Assembly (NCBI GenBank): GCA_933207985.1
Contig: OW240916.1
Coordinates: 315,873,856 to 315,937,855 of the forward strand
Direction of reading: 5' to 3'
Origin: Pelobates cultripes
Taxonomy: Eukaryota; Chordata; Amphibia; Anura; Pelobatidae
DNA: 64,000 nt
Both the position numbers and the translations under genes were made by a program. The number at the start of each line of letters is the position of its first letter. Position 1 is the stretch's first letter. Positions 52,440-64,000 of the stretch are shown one piece after another. The notes under the pieces are model-generated. The model was not told where the DNA came from. It saw only the letters and a program-made list of their open reading frames with translations, and did not search any database.

Positions 52440-54640
52440 TTCTTTCAAGTGATCTGGTGCTTGGGATTAAGATTAAGATTGCTACTTTCTAAAGATATAC
52501 ATATGGGGTATAATTGTACTGAGAAGATGTTGCCGAGTACAAGATAATTTTATGACAGTGGGACATGAGATTTAAAAAATAAGCATCAAAAATACTATGT
52601 GTATGTAAAAATGTTAAAATAAAAATGAATACCACAAACTTTGAAACAAAATGGTAACAAAATGTCACTTAAATAAAGCTTATAATATTTTATGTGAGAG
52701 TCCCATGGTGTCCACTTTTGTAAATGGTATGCATTGGTGGTGTGATTTAAATATATGAGTGACTAAAATGCCCCAAAATGAAACAATGACCCATTGTCAA
52801 TTTGCCATTTAAAAATAAACTGTGCTGGGTCGGGTATGATTTTAGCCCTGTATTATTTTCACAAAAACCTGGCAACGGTGTACAAAGGGGGTCATATAGC
52901 TGAGAATAATTTAGTGATTTAATTTACAGTAGCATAGATCAAGTTTCCGAAATTAACCACTAAAATACATGTGTGTGTGTGTGTATAAAAATGCAAAAAT
53001 AAAACAATATGTTAAATTTGAAATTGGTGCCAACATAACTATACAATAAAGCTCAAAATATACCATATGACATAGCCCGTGGTGTCTACTTTCACAAATG
53101 GTATGCATTTATGGGGTAATTTTAACTGTCAAACTGCTACAATGCCCTAAAATGTGATATAGACACATCAAATCCATTTATCAAAGTTCTAATTGTAAAA
53201 ACTGTAATGGTCCAGACTCTTTTAAGGCACTGTAGCTTCACAGGATAGTGGCATACATTGGGGGTATTGTTTTACAAGACATACATTGGGGGTATTGTTT
53301 TATTCAGAAGAGTTTGCTGAGCATAATTATGGGGTTTTGATCACAGTTGCACATACCAGACTTGAAAAATGACCCCAAAAAAAGTAACGTGTATGTAAAA
53401 AATGCAAAAAATAATTATTTTACCACAAAGTTTGACATAAACTGGTGAAAAAATGGCATCACGTTAAAGGACCACTATAGGCACCCAGACCACTTCAGCT
53501 TAATGTGAATGTGAAAATCACAGTGAGAAGACGCCAGCGTCCATAGGAAAGCATTATGAATGCTTTCCTATGAGACTGGCTGAATGCACGCGCGGCTCCT
53601 GCCGCGCATGCGCATTCAGCCGATGAAGTCGCTAGGAAGAAGGAGAGGAGGAGGAAAGCTCCCCGCCCAGCGCTGGAGAAAGGTAAGTGTTTAACCCCTT
53701 CCTCTCCCCAGAGCACGAGTATGTTTTCCTGGCACTATAGTGGTCCTTTAAGGCACGATATACACCATATGAGATACACTGTAGTGTCTACTTTCACAAA
53801 TGGTAGGTCCTTAAGGGATAAATTCAACTGTTAAACTGCTACAATGCCCCAAAATGAGACTTGCCCCATCAAATTCATCTAACAAAATTATCACTGTGAA
53901 AACTGAATGGTCACGTCTCTTTTATGGCACTGTAACTTCACAGGATAGTGGCAAAGGCATAGATTGGGGGTATCGTTTTACTCAGTTGATATGGCTGAAA
54001 ACAATATGGGGTTTTCTTCAGCAGTAGTATATATCAGCTTTCTGAAATACACATTAAAAATCCTTGTTTTATGTGTGTATGTTAGGAATCTGAAAAAAAA
54101 AGCACAATTTTACTACACTATTTAGTAGAGATTGGCGGCGAAATGACTACGTTAAAAGTGTCAGAATACCCTTTGGTAAATAGCCTGTGATGTATGCTTT
54201 ATATAAATATATACTTTTGTGCATAAATTTTGCTTTCTGTGATGGGTATTAAGCTCACAAGAAAAACATGCCAAATTCTAAAATAGCCCCACATTAAAAT
54301 TTTATTTTACTCCTTGTCTTTTGTGACCTGTAACTTTCAAAATAAGCTGAAATCCTAGACATATTATGTACTCTGAAAATCAGAACAACTAATTGAATAT
54401 TTTTTAAATTACATTCTTTAAGCTGCACTTATTATACACACGTTATTATTGCCTAAACAGTGAAAAAAATATTTTTTAATTTTTTTGCATTTTTTTATAA
54501 TAAATAAGAATTTATATATGTGTTTGTCACATCAGATTAAAGCCCTTTTTGTCCTTTAAAAAACGATATATAATATGTGTTGGTGCAATAAATAAGAAAA
54601 ATGCAAACGGAGGTTGAACACAAACAGCAAAAAAATGCTT
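52440..54640. repeat. Tandem array of about 0.4-kb units
   Basis: Marker segments (TGGTGTCYACTTTYRYAAATGG and CTACAATGCCCYAAAATG) recur near 52708, 53090, 53790 and, more decayed, 54180. The third interval is longer because a MITE (53464-53751) is inserted. The whole is probably the interior of a non-autonomous DNA transposon. Confidence 0.7.
53464..53751. mobile_element. T2/Kolobok-type MITE (copy 5)
   Basis: The ends are TTAAAGGACCACTATAGGCA and CACTATAGTGGTCCTTTAA, bounded by TTAA. It interrupts one unit of the 0.4-kb array. Confidence 0.88.
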
Positions 54641-54646
54641 GTGTCC

Positions 54647-54726
54647 TTAACCCCTTAAGGACACATGACATGTGTGACATGTCATGATTCCATTTTATTC
54701 CAGAAGTTTGGTCCTTAAGGGGTTAA
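54647..54726. mobile_element. 80-bp TTAA MITE
   Basis: It is a short element with near-perfect inverted ends TTAACCCCTTAAGGAC and GTCCTTAAGGGGTTAA. It shares its final TTAA with the next element, and a similar end recurs at 55236-55263. Confidence 0.75.
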
Positions 54727-55214
54727 AGGACCACTATAGTGCCAGGAAAACATACTCGTTTTCCTGGCACTATAGTGCCCTGAGGGTGCCCCCACCCTCA
54801 GGGTCCCACTCCCGCCGGGCTGGATGGCAAGGAAAGGGGTTAAACTTACCTTTTTTCCTGCCCCTGGATGGGGAGCTCTCCTCCTCCTCTCCTCCTCTTC
54901 GGCTGATTTCGTATGCGCGGCAGGAGCTGCGCGCGCATTCAGCCAGTCTCATAGGAAAGCATTCATAATGTTTTCCTATGGATGCTGGCGTCTTCTCACT
55001 GTGATTTTCACAGTGAGAAGCACGCAAACGCCTCTAGCGGCTGTCAATGAAACAGCCACTAGAGGCTTTAGAGGCTGGATTAACCCATTTATAAACATAG
55101 CAGTTTCTCTGAAACTGCTATGTTTATAAAGAAAAGGGTTAATCCTAGAGGGACCTGGCACCCAGACCACTTCATTAAGCTGAAGTGGTCTGGGTGCCTA
55201 GAGTGGTCCTTTAA
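54723..55214. mobile_element. T2/Kolobok-type MITE (copy 6)
   Basis: The ends are TTAAAGGACCACTATAGTGC and AGAGTGGTCCTTTAA, inserted in the TTAA of the preceding MITE. Frames at 54684-55129 are not genes. Confidence 0.88.
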
Positions 55215-55541
55215 GGGTAAGTCCAGTTTTTGAAGCTGCGTCCTTAAGGGGTTAAGGGGTTAAAAAAATAAATTGAAATCGCTCAACACATCGAATGCTT
55301 CAAGTGGTTTCCCCAAATTCAACTGAAAATGCAACTTTTAATTCTCCAGTCTCAAAATGATTTAACCAGTTCATGGCAAAAATGAGCCCCCTTTTGCTGT
55401 TGGTCCCGGTAGAAGCTTCCAGGACTTCTTATGCAAACATGCTTTGGTGGAATTTGAGGTATGCTTGTTGGAAAGTCCAATGACATCCAAGCTCTGCTTC
55501 CTCATGGATGGCATGATGTTTTCTCCTAGGATTTCCTGCTA

Positions 55542-55712
<171 letters not shown>

Positions 55713-55873
55713 TTATCACTCCTCAGAACAGAATCCCCAAACTTCTGTGGCTTATTTGTATGATTTTGGAACTGATTTTACTTGTGCTTTTTGGTTCATA
55801 GTGATGTATGTCTTGAAATTCTGGTATGGTAACCTTCTGCATTTAGTATGCGCCTTACTGTGCTCACTGAAAT

Positions 55874-56298
55874 TGTAGCAGTGTAAGCATGCAGAAGCCA
55901 AACACAGAGATATGGACACAAGTCTTCAGGAAGTAAGAGGCCTTTATTCACATTACCGATCGGGTCTCAGATGAACTCCTGTTCCAAAAGATCTGAGACA
56001 CCAACACATGGTGTACATTCCTTATATAGCACTATAACTCCTCCCATTAATAGCTACACCCACATATACCTTTAACCAATCAATGAGCAGAATATAGACT
56101 TGTACATCTAGTCAAACCTCATGGCTCATCCAAGACAAAGGAAATAAGTGCAATTTCAGTTCCTGCATTCCTGCACATGCTCAGTACATTGATGACAGTA
56201 TCCTAGCTACGTGTAGCTAACTAACTGACACAACATACACATATGCCACATGGAAATCTTGGCCTACTGAATTTTGACCAGGCTGGAATCCCATCACA
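55874..56298 (-). repeat. Solo LTR (425 bp) with 4-bp target duplication AAAT
   Basis: It begins TGTAGCAGTGTAAGC and ends CCCATCACA, flanked by AAAT at 55870-55873 and 56299-56302. On the minus strand AATAAAGGCCTCTTAC lies about 70 bp from the 3' end, giving its orientation. A 4-bp duplication fits a class I retrovirus. Removing it restores the transposase relic. Confidence 0.8.
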
Positions 56299-56525
56299 AA
56301 ATCTCAGTGCCGGTTGCCACCAAGTCTTGCTGCAGGCCTTTTGCTGTTCACAACCTGCCTTCTCAGAAATCTGTTTGCAGCCATTGATAGCTTCTTTTTC
56401 TGCCCTGTCCAGTTAGTGTTATCACTGTTTCTTCAACTTTGAACTTGCAAACTATGCTTCCAATGTTGTCTCAATGAACATTCATTGCTATGTTTCTTGT
56501 TTGTGCAGGTCAAAGAGCTCTTCTC

Positions 56526-56907
56526 TTAAAGGGACACTATAGAAACCCAGACCACTTCAGCTCATTAAAGTGGTTTGGGTGCAGTGCCCCTGTCAGTTAA
56601 CCTGCAATGATAATTATTGCCGTTATTGATAAACTGAAATAATGACCTTTATGGGTTAACTCCACCTCTAGTGGCTGTCTACCGGACAGCCATTAGAGGC
56701 ACTTTCTGTCGGTTAGGCAGCTTTTGGTCACCTAACTGACGCTGGGCTTCCTCTGCATGAGGACATCCAGTGGTAGCTAAAACACCATAGGAAAGCATTT
56801 ATTCCGTGCTTTCTTATGGGGTAGTTGTAATGCAATTGCAGTGCTCTCTGCACATGTGCATTAGGCCCCCTGCCGATGACTGGGATGACACTATAGTTTC
56901 CCTTGAA
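56526..56907. mobile_element. T2/Kolobok-type MITE (copy 7)
   Basis: The ends are TTAAAGGGACACTATAGAAA and CACTATAGTTTCCCTTGAA (TTAA mutated to TTGA). It lies inside the mariner relic. Confidence 0.8.
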
Positions 56908-57524
56908 CTTTTGTGGACCATTCTTTTGACTTATGCAAATTTCTAACATGAAGTGAAAAGTGACATTCAAAAAAAACCCTAGGAAGTTTAAATATTTTAA
57001 GTGTTAGAGCTCAAGCACACTTGGTGCAACTAATGAAGCCCTTGTTTAATTGCATCAGATGTGATTTAGACAACACCTGGTTTACATTTTGTACTGTTGT
57101 GAGTAATTTTATTCAGGGTGTTGAATAATAATGAGGCTGGAGAAGTCATTAGAAGTTGAGGAAACTACTTGAAGCATTTGTTGTGCTAAGCTATTTCAAT
57201 TGCTTTTGTTTGATTTGTTCATTGCAAACTCCTGAAGGTCTGTACATTTTGACCATAAGCCTGTTGTTTTTTTTTTTTTTTCTAATGGTGGTTGAATAAT
57301 TTTGATAACAACTGTATGTGGGTGGCTTAAAGGAAATGTTCACATTTATTTATTTTAAAGGCTCCTTACATTCTACGAAACATACTATGTAAGTGTGTGT
57401 GTGTGTATATGTAATATATATATATTTATTTTTTTATATTGGATTAGTCTAGTAGACAAGATGCTAAAAATACCAGAGTATTGCAGCATGCAATGATACC
57501 ATTTTTATAGGATTAATATAAAAC

Positions 57525-58106
57525 TTAAAGGAACACTATAGGGTCAGGAACACAAACATGTATTCCTTACTCTATAGTGTTAAAAACACAATCTGACCCC
57601 CCCACGATCCCCTAAATATTGTAAAATCTTACTTTTATTCCAGTCTGCTGCAGCTAGCTCTGCCTGTGATCTACCTGCTTGGCTGATATCATCAGAACTG
57701 TTATTCAAAGCCAATCACAATGTTTTCCTATAGGAAAGCATTGGATTGGCTGAGACTGGAGGCCGATCAAAGGCAGAGGCAGCACTAGCCAAACACAGCC
57801 CTGGCCAATTAGCATCTCTTCATAGAGATGCATTGAATTAATGCATCTCTATAAGTAAAGTTCAGTATCTCCCTGCAGAGGGTGGAGACACTGAATGTCA
57901 GTCACACTTTGCAGCACTGCCCCAGGAAGCGCATCTACTAGCCATCTAAGGAGTGGCCAGTGGAGGTTTCCCTAGGCTGTAATGTAAACACTGCATTTTC
58001 TCTGAAAATACACTGTTCACTGCAAAAAGCCTGAATTGAATGATTATACCCACCAGAACAAATACAATAAACTGTAGTTGTTCTGGTGACAACAGTGTCC
58101 CTTTAA
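57525..58106. mobile_element. T2/Kolobok-type MITE (copy 8)
   Basis: The ends are TTAAAGGAACACTATAGGGT and GACAACAGTGTCCCTTTAA, bounded by TTAA. It is full-length and similar to copies 1 and 2. Confidence 0.88.
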
Positions 58107-58129
58107 AAGACAAGCTCTTGAAAGTTTTC

Positions 58130-59185
58130 CTCACTCTCAGGTCCTCTACCTGAGAGGCCTGGAAGTCTGAGGGTTTTGCACAGCATCTAAGCTGTTCCTA
58201 AAACTGCACTCTTCTGGACAGTGATCTCAAAAGTCACATCTGGAATCTGTTGAAGCCACTCCCCCAACTTGGGAGTCACAGCCCAAAGTGCTCCTATCAC
58301 AACTGGGACTACTCCTTTCACTTTTCACATCCTTTGTAGCTCTTCTTTCAGCCCTAAGTATTTGTCCATTTCTCATGTTCCTTCTTCCTGATGTTATAGT
58401 CACTAGGTATTGCCATATTCACCATGACTGCAGTCTTCCATTCCTCGTCAACCAGCACTATGTCAGGTTGGTTGGCCATTACTTGCTTGTCTGTCTGGAT
58501 CTGAAAGAACTGAACTCTTCTGGATAGCTGTCAGGGTACCTGTTGGTGCTGAATCCAGGGAAGACATCCTCTCTGTTTAGGGGCTCCCTGCCCCTAGCAT
58601 TTCGGCATATTCCGGCCGTTTTCGCGCCGGCCGCGCTAGCTCCTCCCCCTTTTATGACGCGACGGCTAGCGTCGACGTCATGACGTCGGCATTTACATAA
58701 AGTGCCGGGAACCGCTATTCCGGACCTTTTTGGGGGCGTGGTCTCTATTTAGGTAACAGGGTATTTAAAGGAAACCTTTACTACTGCTCATTGCCCTGTC
58801 GTGGTTCTAGCTTGCTAGTCACTCAGCGCGTTCTTTATCTTGTGTTTCCGGTTTTGACCCTTGCTTGTCTTTTGTCCTGTTGTCCTCTCCTCTCCTTTGA
58901 CTCGGCTTGTATCTCGCTTACCTGTCCTCCGGCTCCCTCGACCTCGGCTTACCTTTTGACTATTCTTGCTTTGTCCCTACGTTAGTCCGGCCATTCTAAG
59001 GTCCGGTATACGTACCTCCTTCTGTCCGCACTCTGCGTATTGGATCCCTGTCAGTATCCTGACAATAGCGATCTCAGATGTCTCACCTGGAATCTGTTGA
59101 AGCCAGTCCCCCAACTTGAAAGTCACTGGGTGCTTCTGTCACAACTGGGACCACAGCCTTCACTTTCCACATCCTTTCTGTATAT
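58130..59185 (-). pseudogene. R4/Dong/Rex6-like LINE C-terminus, two overlapping copies
   Basis: The minus strand at 58500-58350 encodes FQIQTDKQVMANQPDIVLVD and EEWKTAVMVNMAIPSDYNIR. This is the restriction-like endonuclease core (PD...D...K) of R4/Dong/Rex6-type LINEs, with the second acidic residue replaced (NMAIP instead of the usual D). It continues with VVPVVIGALWAVTPKLGEWL and VQKSAVLG. Part of this (58195-58330) recurs at about 58510-59175 (VTPKLGEWL-like, more decayed), split by a solo LTR. Two fragments thus lie head to tail, both dead. Confidence 0.65.
58529..59064 (+). repeat. Solo LTR (536 bp) with 5-bp target duplication ATAGC
   Basis: It begins TGTCAGGGTACC and ends GTATCCTGACA, with short inverted ends TGTCAGG/CCTGACA. 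It is flanked by ATAGC at 58524-58528 and 59065-59069. A TATTTAAAGG box near 58761 suggests plus orientation. A 5-bp duplication and this composition suggest a Gypsy element. Confidence 0.82.
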
Positions 59186-60054
59186 ATGTATGCATATAGA
59201 TCTAGCGATGTATAGATATTGTTAATTTGACATAAGAGCCATTTTGGGTCAAACTCTACTGTTATCTGACTAACTGCTGTTCAACCCAACTTTACTTCCC
59301 CTGTTATTGCTTTGTATTCATTATCAGATCCTCCCGTATCTAGATTGGTCTTAGGCAGGGGGTGAGAAAAGTGTTCCTGACCTGTTTTATCTTGCGGTTT
59401 ATTTTGGTCAATCTTTTCATATACTTTCTGATAAATTATTTAAATGAAAGGCACAGAGGGAGAGGGATTAACATGCCATTAACATGTCAACATTTGGGCT
59501 ACTTTGCTTTTTACACTCTTTCTGTCTATGACCTATTTTGTTGCAATAATAAGTGCCTCTGAAGGGAATCTTGCTTCACTTCATTGGTAGCTATAATTGC
59601 AGCCTTGTGACACCTTTCCTCATTAATGTTTGCCTGGCGTTTCCCATAATTGTTAAAACTCCTTCCAGACTGTCATTCTCCTTTGCTATTATGTGCACTC
59701 CAAGGTCTAATTGCATTTCTTTACATGGTATTGCAGAAGATCAGGAGGGGTTTGGTCTGGTGGTATACGGTGGGTTAGCAGCTACACTTGCTTAAATTCA
59801 GAGGCAAAAAATGATCATCTTGTAAGCGTACCTTCATTTCAGCAAGTGAGTGTCTATTTAAGTCTCTTTCCCCTGTTATCAATTTGGAGATAGCTCTACA
59901 CCTACTTCCTTCTGTCCCTCATTTATCCTCTTTGAACCAATCTTGATCTCGATTAATGGTCCTATTTATGAGTGAATTTAATCTACAAGCAAGGCTACTT
60001 GGTGCCCACATTTTAAGCATAATACATACCTCTTTATGAGAGAGCATACACTGT
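59186..60054. other. Unassigned stretch
   Basis: On the minus strand, around 60000-59850, a stretch reads LACRLNSLINRTINRDQDWF, which could be part of a decayed transposon protein, but I cannot assign it. No element ends were found. Confidence 0.3.
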
Positions 60055-60240
60055 TTAAAGGGACACTATAGGCACCCAGACCACTTCAACTAATTGAAGT
60101 GATCTAGGTGCAGTGTCCCTTTTGCACTTAGTGCTGCAATGTTAAACATTGCAAATCAAGAAAAACTGCAATGTTTACATTGCATCTCTAAGTCTGCCTC
60201 CAATTGCTGTCTACCAGACAGCCACTAGAGGGCTTCCTGG
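60055..60240. mobile_element. T2/Kolobok-type MITE (copy 9, right end lost)
   Basis: The left end TTAAAGGGACACTATAGGCA is clear. The sequence resembles copy 7 up to GCCACTAGAGG near 60230; no right terminus follows. Confidence 0.7.
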
Positions 60241-61384
60241 ATCGAAACAAACCTTTGGTGTAGCATGGAGAGGGAAATTCAAAGAGAAGTAAGCATACAA
60301 AGAGAATGTGGTATTCACACAGCTTTTTAATAGGATAAGCCCCTCCTTCTGTTGGACACACCTCCCTCATCCAATCTTCCAATTGGATTCACCAGAGACA
60401 GAGCGACTCCTGGGGCAAGGAAATTGCATTGGAAGGGATTTGGAGCGCAGTTTATCAACAACTTAACTGATTTTACATGTGCTCTGAGGATGCCGTTGTT
60501 GTCTAAGGGTAGATATACTTCCCTAAAAATGTAGTTTTGGGCTCTCCACATTAGAACACTTCACTTAATTGGCATACGGTTGGCTGTCAATATCCCCCCA
60601 CCCCCTTATTACAGTCACTCAATTGGTGTGGAGAATCCATATTTGAATTCAAGCCAATAACCAGTTCGTAATCAAAGCTTTTCTGTCTTGCTCCTAGCTA
60701 AGTAAATTTTTCCATTGTTGTTACTGTGTTTATACTTTTGCATGAGTGTGCACATTATGGCATTAATCACCTTTCATATGGGTTTTACAAGTGGCCAAAT
60801 ATAAGTTCTGAGTTGAACCAAGGCTTGAGTGTTTCATACTTTTTTGGAGATGTGTTTGAAGGTCTCATGTACCCAGGATATGGAGAACTTCCTTGCAATG
60901 TTTTTGAATCCTTAGAGCAAATATTGTTTTCCTTTTTTGTAGTGTGGCAATTGATATCTAATGGGTGATTTAAAAAAAAAAAAAAAACAGGCAGAGGGGC
61001 CCTGCTGATGAGTTTGAGTATTTGGAACGAGGGTACATGAACTGGATGTATCTGTCCTGTCCTCTGATATATCTGCTTCAATAGGGTATTGGGGGCTTTA
61101 TGGTTCGGGTGACAAACTTGCTCATTCATATATGTGCTCTGTCTCAACCTGTTTAGTACAAGTAAACTTTACACCAGGATGACTGATTTTTTTTTTTTTA
61201 AATGTAGGTTGGTAATTTGGGATCGAAGGCGAGAAAAATCCCAATGAATTTCTTTCAAAGGATTTGAAGTCCAGGAAGCTCTTGGTACCATAATTTCAGA
61301 AACAGCTTTATGGATTTTAATTTTTTAATTTTTGTTTTTGTTTTAGAGATCTTCTACAAAATAACTGGGTTTGGTGATGCAATG
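60241..61384. other. Unassigned stretch
   Basis: There are A/T-rich runs (a poly-A at 60972-60988, a T-run at 61190). Frames at 60188-60551 and 60785-61147 have no recognisable domain. Confidence 0.4.
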
Positions 61385-62040
61385 TGTGGCGGCCTAACCA
61401 CATATACTCTGGTTATCGCCGCCGAGGACTCATTTTCCCCCCTTCAGTGCTTAGCTCAAGAGTGATTATAGGCCATGCCCTAAACATTAGCAGAGGCATA
61501 ATATAAGCCTGAACAAAAGACTGCTTTATTGTTGTGTCATACGACCACGACCTTTGCCCTCCAGTTCCGTCTCCTCTCCTAGGCAGCGATAGACGCCTGG
61601 GAGACTTGCGTGGTCGTTCCATGGTGCAAGGGCATACCTAGGAGGCGTGGCTAGAACAAATTAGTCTGCATTATCTCCCATGGCAAACCTGCATGACAGG
61701 CAGTCCCATACACCAATAGGGTGCTATGGGAGCATGTCTGAGTGGGTGTGTTACACTTGCCACCCTTTTTAAACACAGAACAGCTGAGCTGTCATTGCTC
61801 AGTTATTCTGTGCTCTATACCTGTAATTCCTGATTTCCTGAAGTTTTCCTGACCTCTGGCCTGTTTAACCTTTGCTGAACCTTGCTGTCTGGATATTGAC
61901 TACTGGACTCTGACCTCACCCTTGCTGGATTTGTTTGTCCTAGACATTTGTTTATTTTATTTTTTGCTTATACTGCACTTTGATTTTTAGATCACACAAC
62001 CTGACAGGTCGTCAGGAGAACAATAGTATTTTGCAACATC
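61385..62040 (-). repeat. Possible LTR
   Basis: It starts TGTGGCGGCCTAACCAC, has AATAAAGCAG on the minus strand about 135 bp in (as in the solo LTR at 5549), and contains CT-rich and promoter-like sequence. No target duplication or definite right end was found. Confidence 0.3.
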
Positions 62041-63861
62041 TGGCGCCTTGTAGTCTGTACCTGGCGAGTTAACGTTAACATTGGCGCCATATAACAATTT
62101 TACCCTAAAACATGAGTTCCCAAGCCTGCATCGCCAAACTAGTCTATAGTCTGGATTGCTCTCTCTGGAGCACCGATTCTGTCCAAAAGGCGCTCGGATC
62201 AGTGCTCAGAGGTGCCTTGCCTGAATAGCATGAATGTACATTTTTTTGACTGGGCTGCGAGCATCCTACAGCCCAGCTCTGCAGCGCTGGGTGGGAAGTC
62301 CCGGTCACCTTTAACAATGGTTCTTTCCTGTTGTACATGGAGCTCCCTCAAGTCCCTGGTATCGTTCCACACCAGCTCCTCTATAACCCCTCCAAATAAT
62401 TCCATGTTTGGTTGTCCTGAGGCCGAGAGCGCCCTCGATTACGTTTTACCTGATCGCTGCAACTCCACGATACCCTGATCAGGAATTTCAGATGTGCCAT
62501 ACCTCTGCAAGTTCATTCCCAGTCTATGATGTCTCCTAGGCTACTGGGAAAAGCGCTAGTTTGGCTGGAGGGGTAAATGTAAATGATTAGAATCTTTTTA
62601 GGGGAAGGTTGGGAACCATGTACACATCCTAGGTGATTTGGCGGTCTGTCACACAATGCTTTATTATACAGATTAAGGAACAACGCACACATAATATGCA
62701 TTGTGAGTTTATAAATCAAAGCACTTTCCTTTCAATTGTTTAGTTTTAGACACTACATTCTTTGAATTGCGTTTATTACATTAACGCAAGACTAATCTGT
62801 AGTGTTATTTATTTTATTTTTTTATCTAGTCTGGGGATCCCCCCTTATCCAACCTGCTAAAAAAAACAAAAAACACCTCTCCCCACCCCAAAAACCTGAG
62901 CCAAACCAATCTAACCTGGTCCACCGGAAAGCCCAGCTATGTATTTGGCAATGTGTATATACCTATTATCATAGCTTTTAATTGTTTTATATTTTTTATT
63001 TGTGTTTATTTTATTAGTTGTTTTAGAGGACTTATTTAGCTCTCCAGTTTTAGCTCTGAGATAGCCTTCCACTTTTTTCTTGTTTATAAGCACAACATTT
63101 CATCTGATGATATGGACTAACAGCTTCCAGAACTTTATTGATGAGTAAATTGTCCTTCTTGTAAGTTTGAAATCATTAAAGCAGTGTGTGTCTGTTTTGA
63201 AATACTGCACCATGTTTTGTTATTTTCTCCACGTGTGTATAAATGGGATGAAGATACCCTGAGTTGAAGTGCCTATCATACAAGTTGTTTTTTTTGTATG
63301 AGTTTAATCTGTAAATATTAAATATTTGAATACCTGTACTCTACTACTCTATGTGTGTCCTATATATTTTGGACATGTAGATACACATTATTGAGGATTT
63401 TTTACAAGGATATAGAGGAGTCCTGTTCTTTACTACAGAGTATACAACCTTTAAAAGGTAATAACTTGATTTGTTTAGAGGTGTGTGTTAATTGGTTTTT
63501 GGTATTTCTAACAAATGTGAGTGTAATAGCTTCTCGTACATTCCCTTTTATTCATTTGTTTACATTGTTTGCTGTATTGCCCTATGAGATTATATGTTCT
63601 GTTTTTAATGGCTGTTCAAGAACTTTTAAAGTACAATTAATGTGACAGCTGCTGAACTATTTTGGTCTTTTTCATGTAATTGTTCGAGACCATTATACTG
63701 AATCCCTGTTTTGACCCACATGGTGGAAAAATACCACGAATTGTAGAGCCCTGAGCACCACTATGAATTGTACCAAAACTCACCAAGTTATGAGTTACCA
63801 CTACCATGTCTATCTCCCTAAAGAATGGACTTTCTCCTGTGGAAATATTACTTATGCTTAT
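62041..63861. other. Unassigned stretch
   Basis: Two TGGCGCC segments (62040-62090) precede a short frame (62112 onward, MSSQACIAKLVYSLDC) with no recognisable domain. The rest (62500-63860) is AT-rich with nothing recognised. Confidence 0.35.
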
Positions 63862-64000
63862 TGTAACGGAGCTCTTTGTACTCCGACCGAGTACCTCCGT
63901 TGGTGGATGCTCCTAGTGCTTCCCGAGGCCTCCAAGCACTTCTCCAGACACCATAAGAACTGCAGACCGAACCTCTCTTCCTGCAGAGAGGGAAGCTGGA
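63862..64000. repeat. Start of an LTR, cut by window end
   Basis: TGTAACGGAGCTCTTTGTAC with the inner echo GAGTACCTCCGTT resembles the end of frog Gypsy LTRs, and TGTAACGGAG is like TGTAGCGGAA at 5549. The other end lies outside the window. Confidence 0.45.

Noticed and set aside
54684..55129. Possible small exons
   Set aside because: The frames lie wholly within a TTAA MITE and its inverted ends.

Overview
The window is a piece of a vertebrate nuclear genome, almost certainly an anuran amphibian. The evidence is the mix of repeats: many TTAA-bounded T2/Kolobok-type MITEs (TTAAAGGGACACTATAG ends), Penelope-like elements with hammerhead-like motifs, DIRS, Gmr1-type Gypsy, Tc1/mariner, hAT, L2, RTE and REL-endonuclease LINE fragments, and a class I endogenous retrovirus. 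I recognised no host protein-coding exon, tRNA, rRNA or CRISPR array. The species cannot be named from the sequence.

Layout. 1-640: end of a Tc1/mariner element. 907-2265: a giant inverted repeat with a hammerhead-like motif in each arm. 2400-4490: DIRS-like gag remnant. 4830-5290: terminal repeat probably of a Penelope-like element. 5549-6556: solo LTR with a 5-bp target duplication (TSD). 6620-11060: Penelope-like element (minus strand) split by a poly(A) retroposon (8019-9649) with a 13-bp TSD. 11560-11853 and 26085-26440: one RTE LINE 3' end split by an endogenous retrovirus. 11854-26084: that retrovirus (minus strand), with near-identical LTRs, env, pol, gag and a 55-bp tandem repeat in its leader; a 2.73-kb hAT element (18097-20826) cuts its gag zinc knuckle and another insertion (about 22143-22972) cuts its proline-rich gag region.

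26440-36590: microsatellites, a Penelope-type terminal repeat with the best hammerhead motif (27910-27942), a hAT copy containing an L2 LINE containing another hAT, a second giant inverted repeat (33199-34195) with a hammerhead-like motif in its spacer, and a poly(A) retroposon. 36594-42147: a complete-ended LTR element (TSD GACTA) of the Gmr1 type, in which integrase lies upstream of reverse transcriptase. Its RT-RNase H centre is deleted. 42396-43764: a broken Tc1 element. 44672-46023: a non-autonomous hAT. 46750-49600: GC-rich and short-period minisatellites. 50550-54730: Tc1 end, two tandem arrays and MITEs. 55265-57314: a mariner transposase relic holding a solo LTR and a MITE. 58130-59185: REL-endonuclease LINE fragments holding a solo LTR. 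From 59190 to the end there is mostly unassigned sequence, with a possible LTR (61385-62040) and the start of another at 63862.

How it fits together: the window is a layered graveyard of transposons, and the nesting gives a relative chronology. Both large LTR elements have about 1.5 percent LTR-LTR difference by eye, so they are fairly recent, yet each has independently lost the catalytic centre of its reverse transcriptase. Neither can be autonomous. The most interesting signals are the five small hammerhead-like motifs with minimal stem III, the Gmr1 domain order with its SCAN-like gag, and the tandem repeats inside the retroviral gag and leader.
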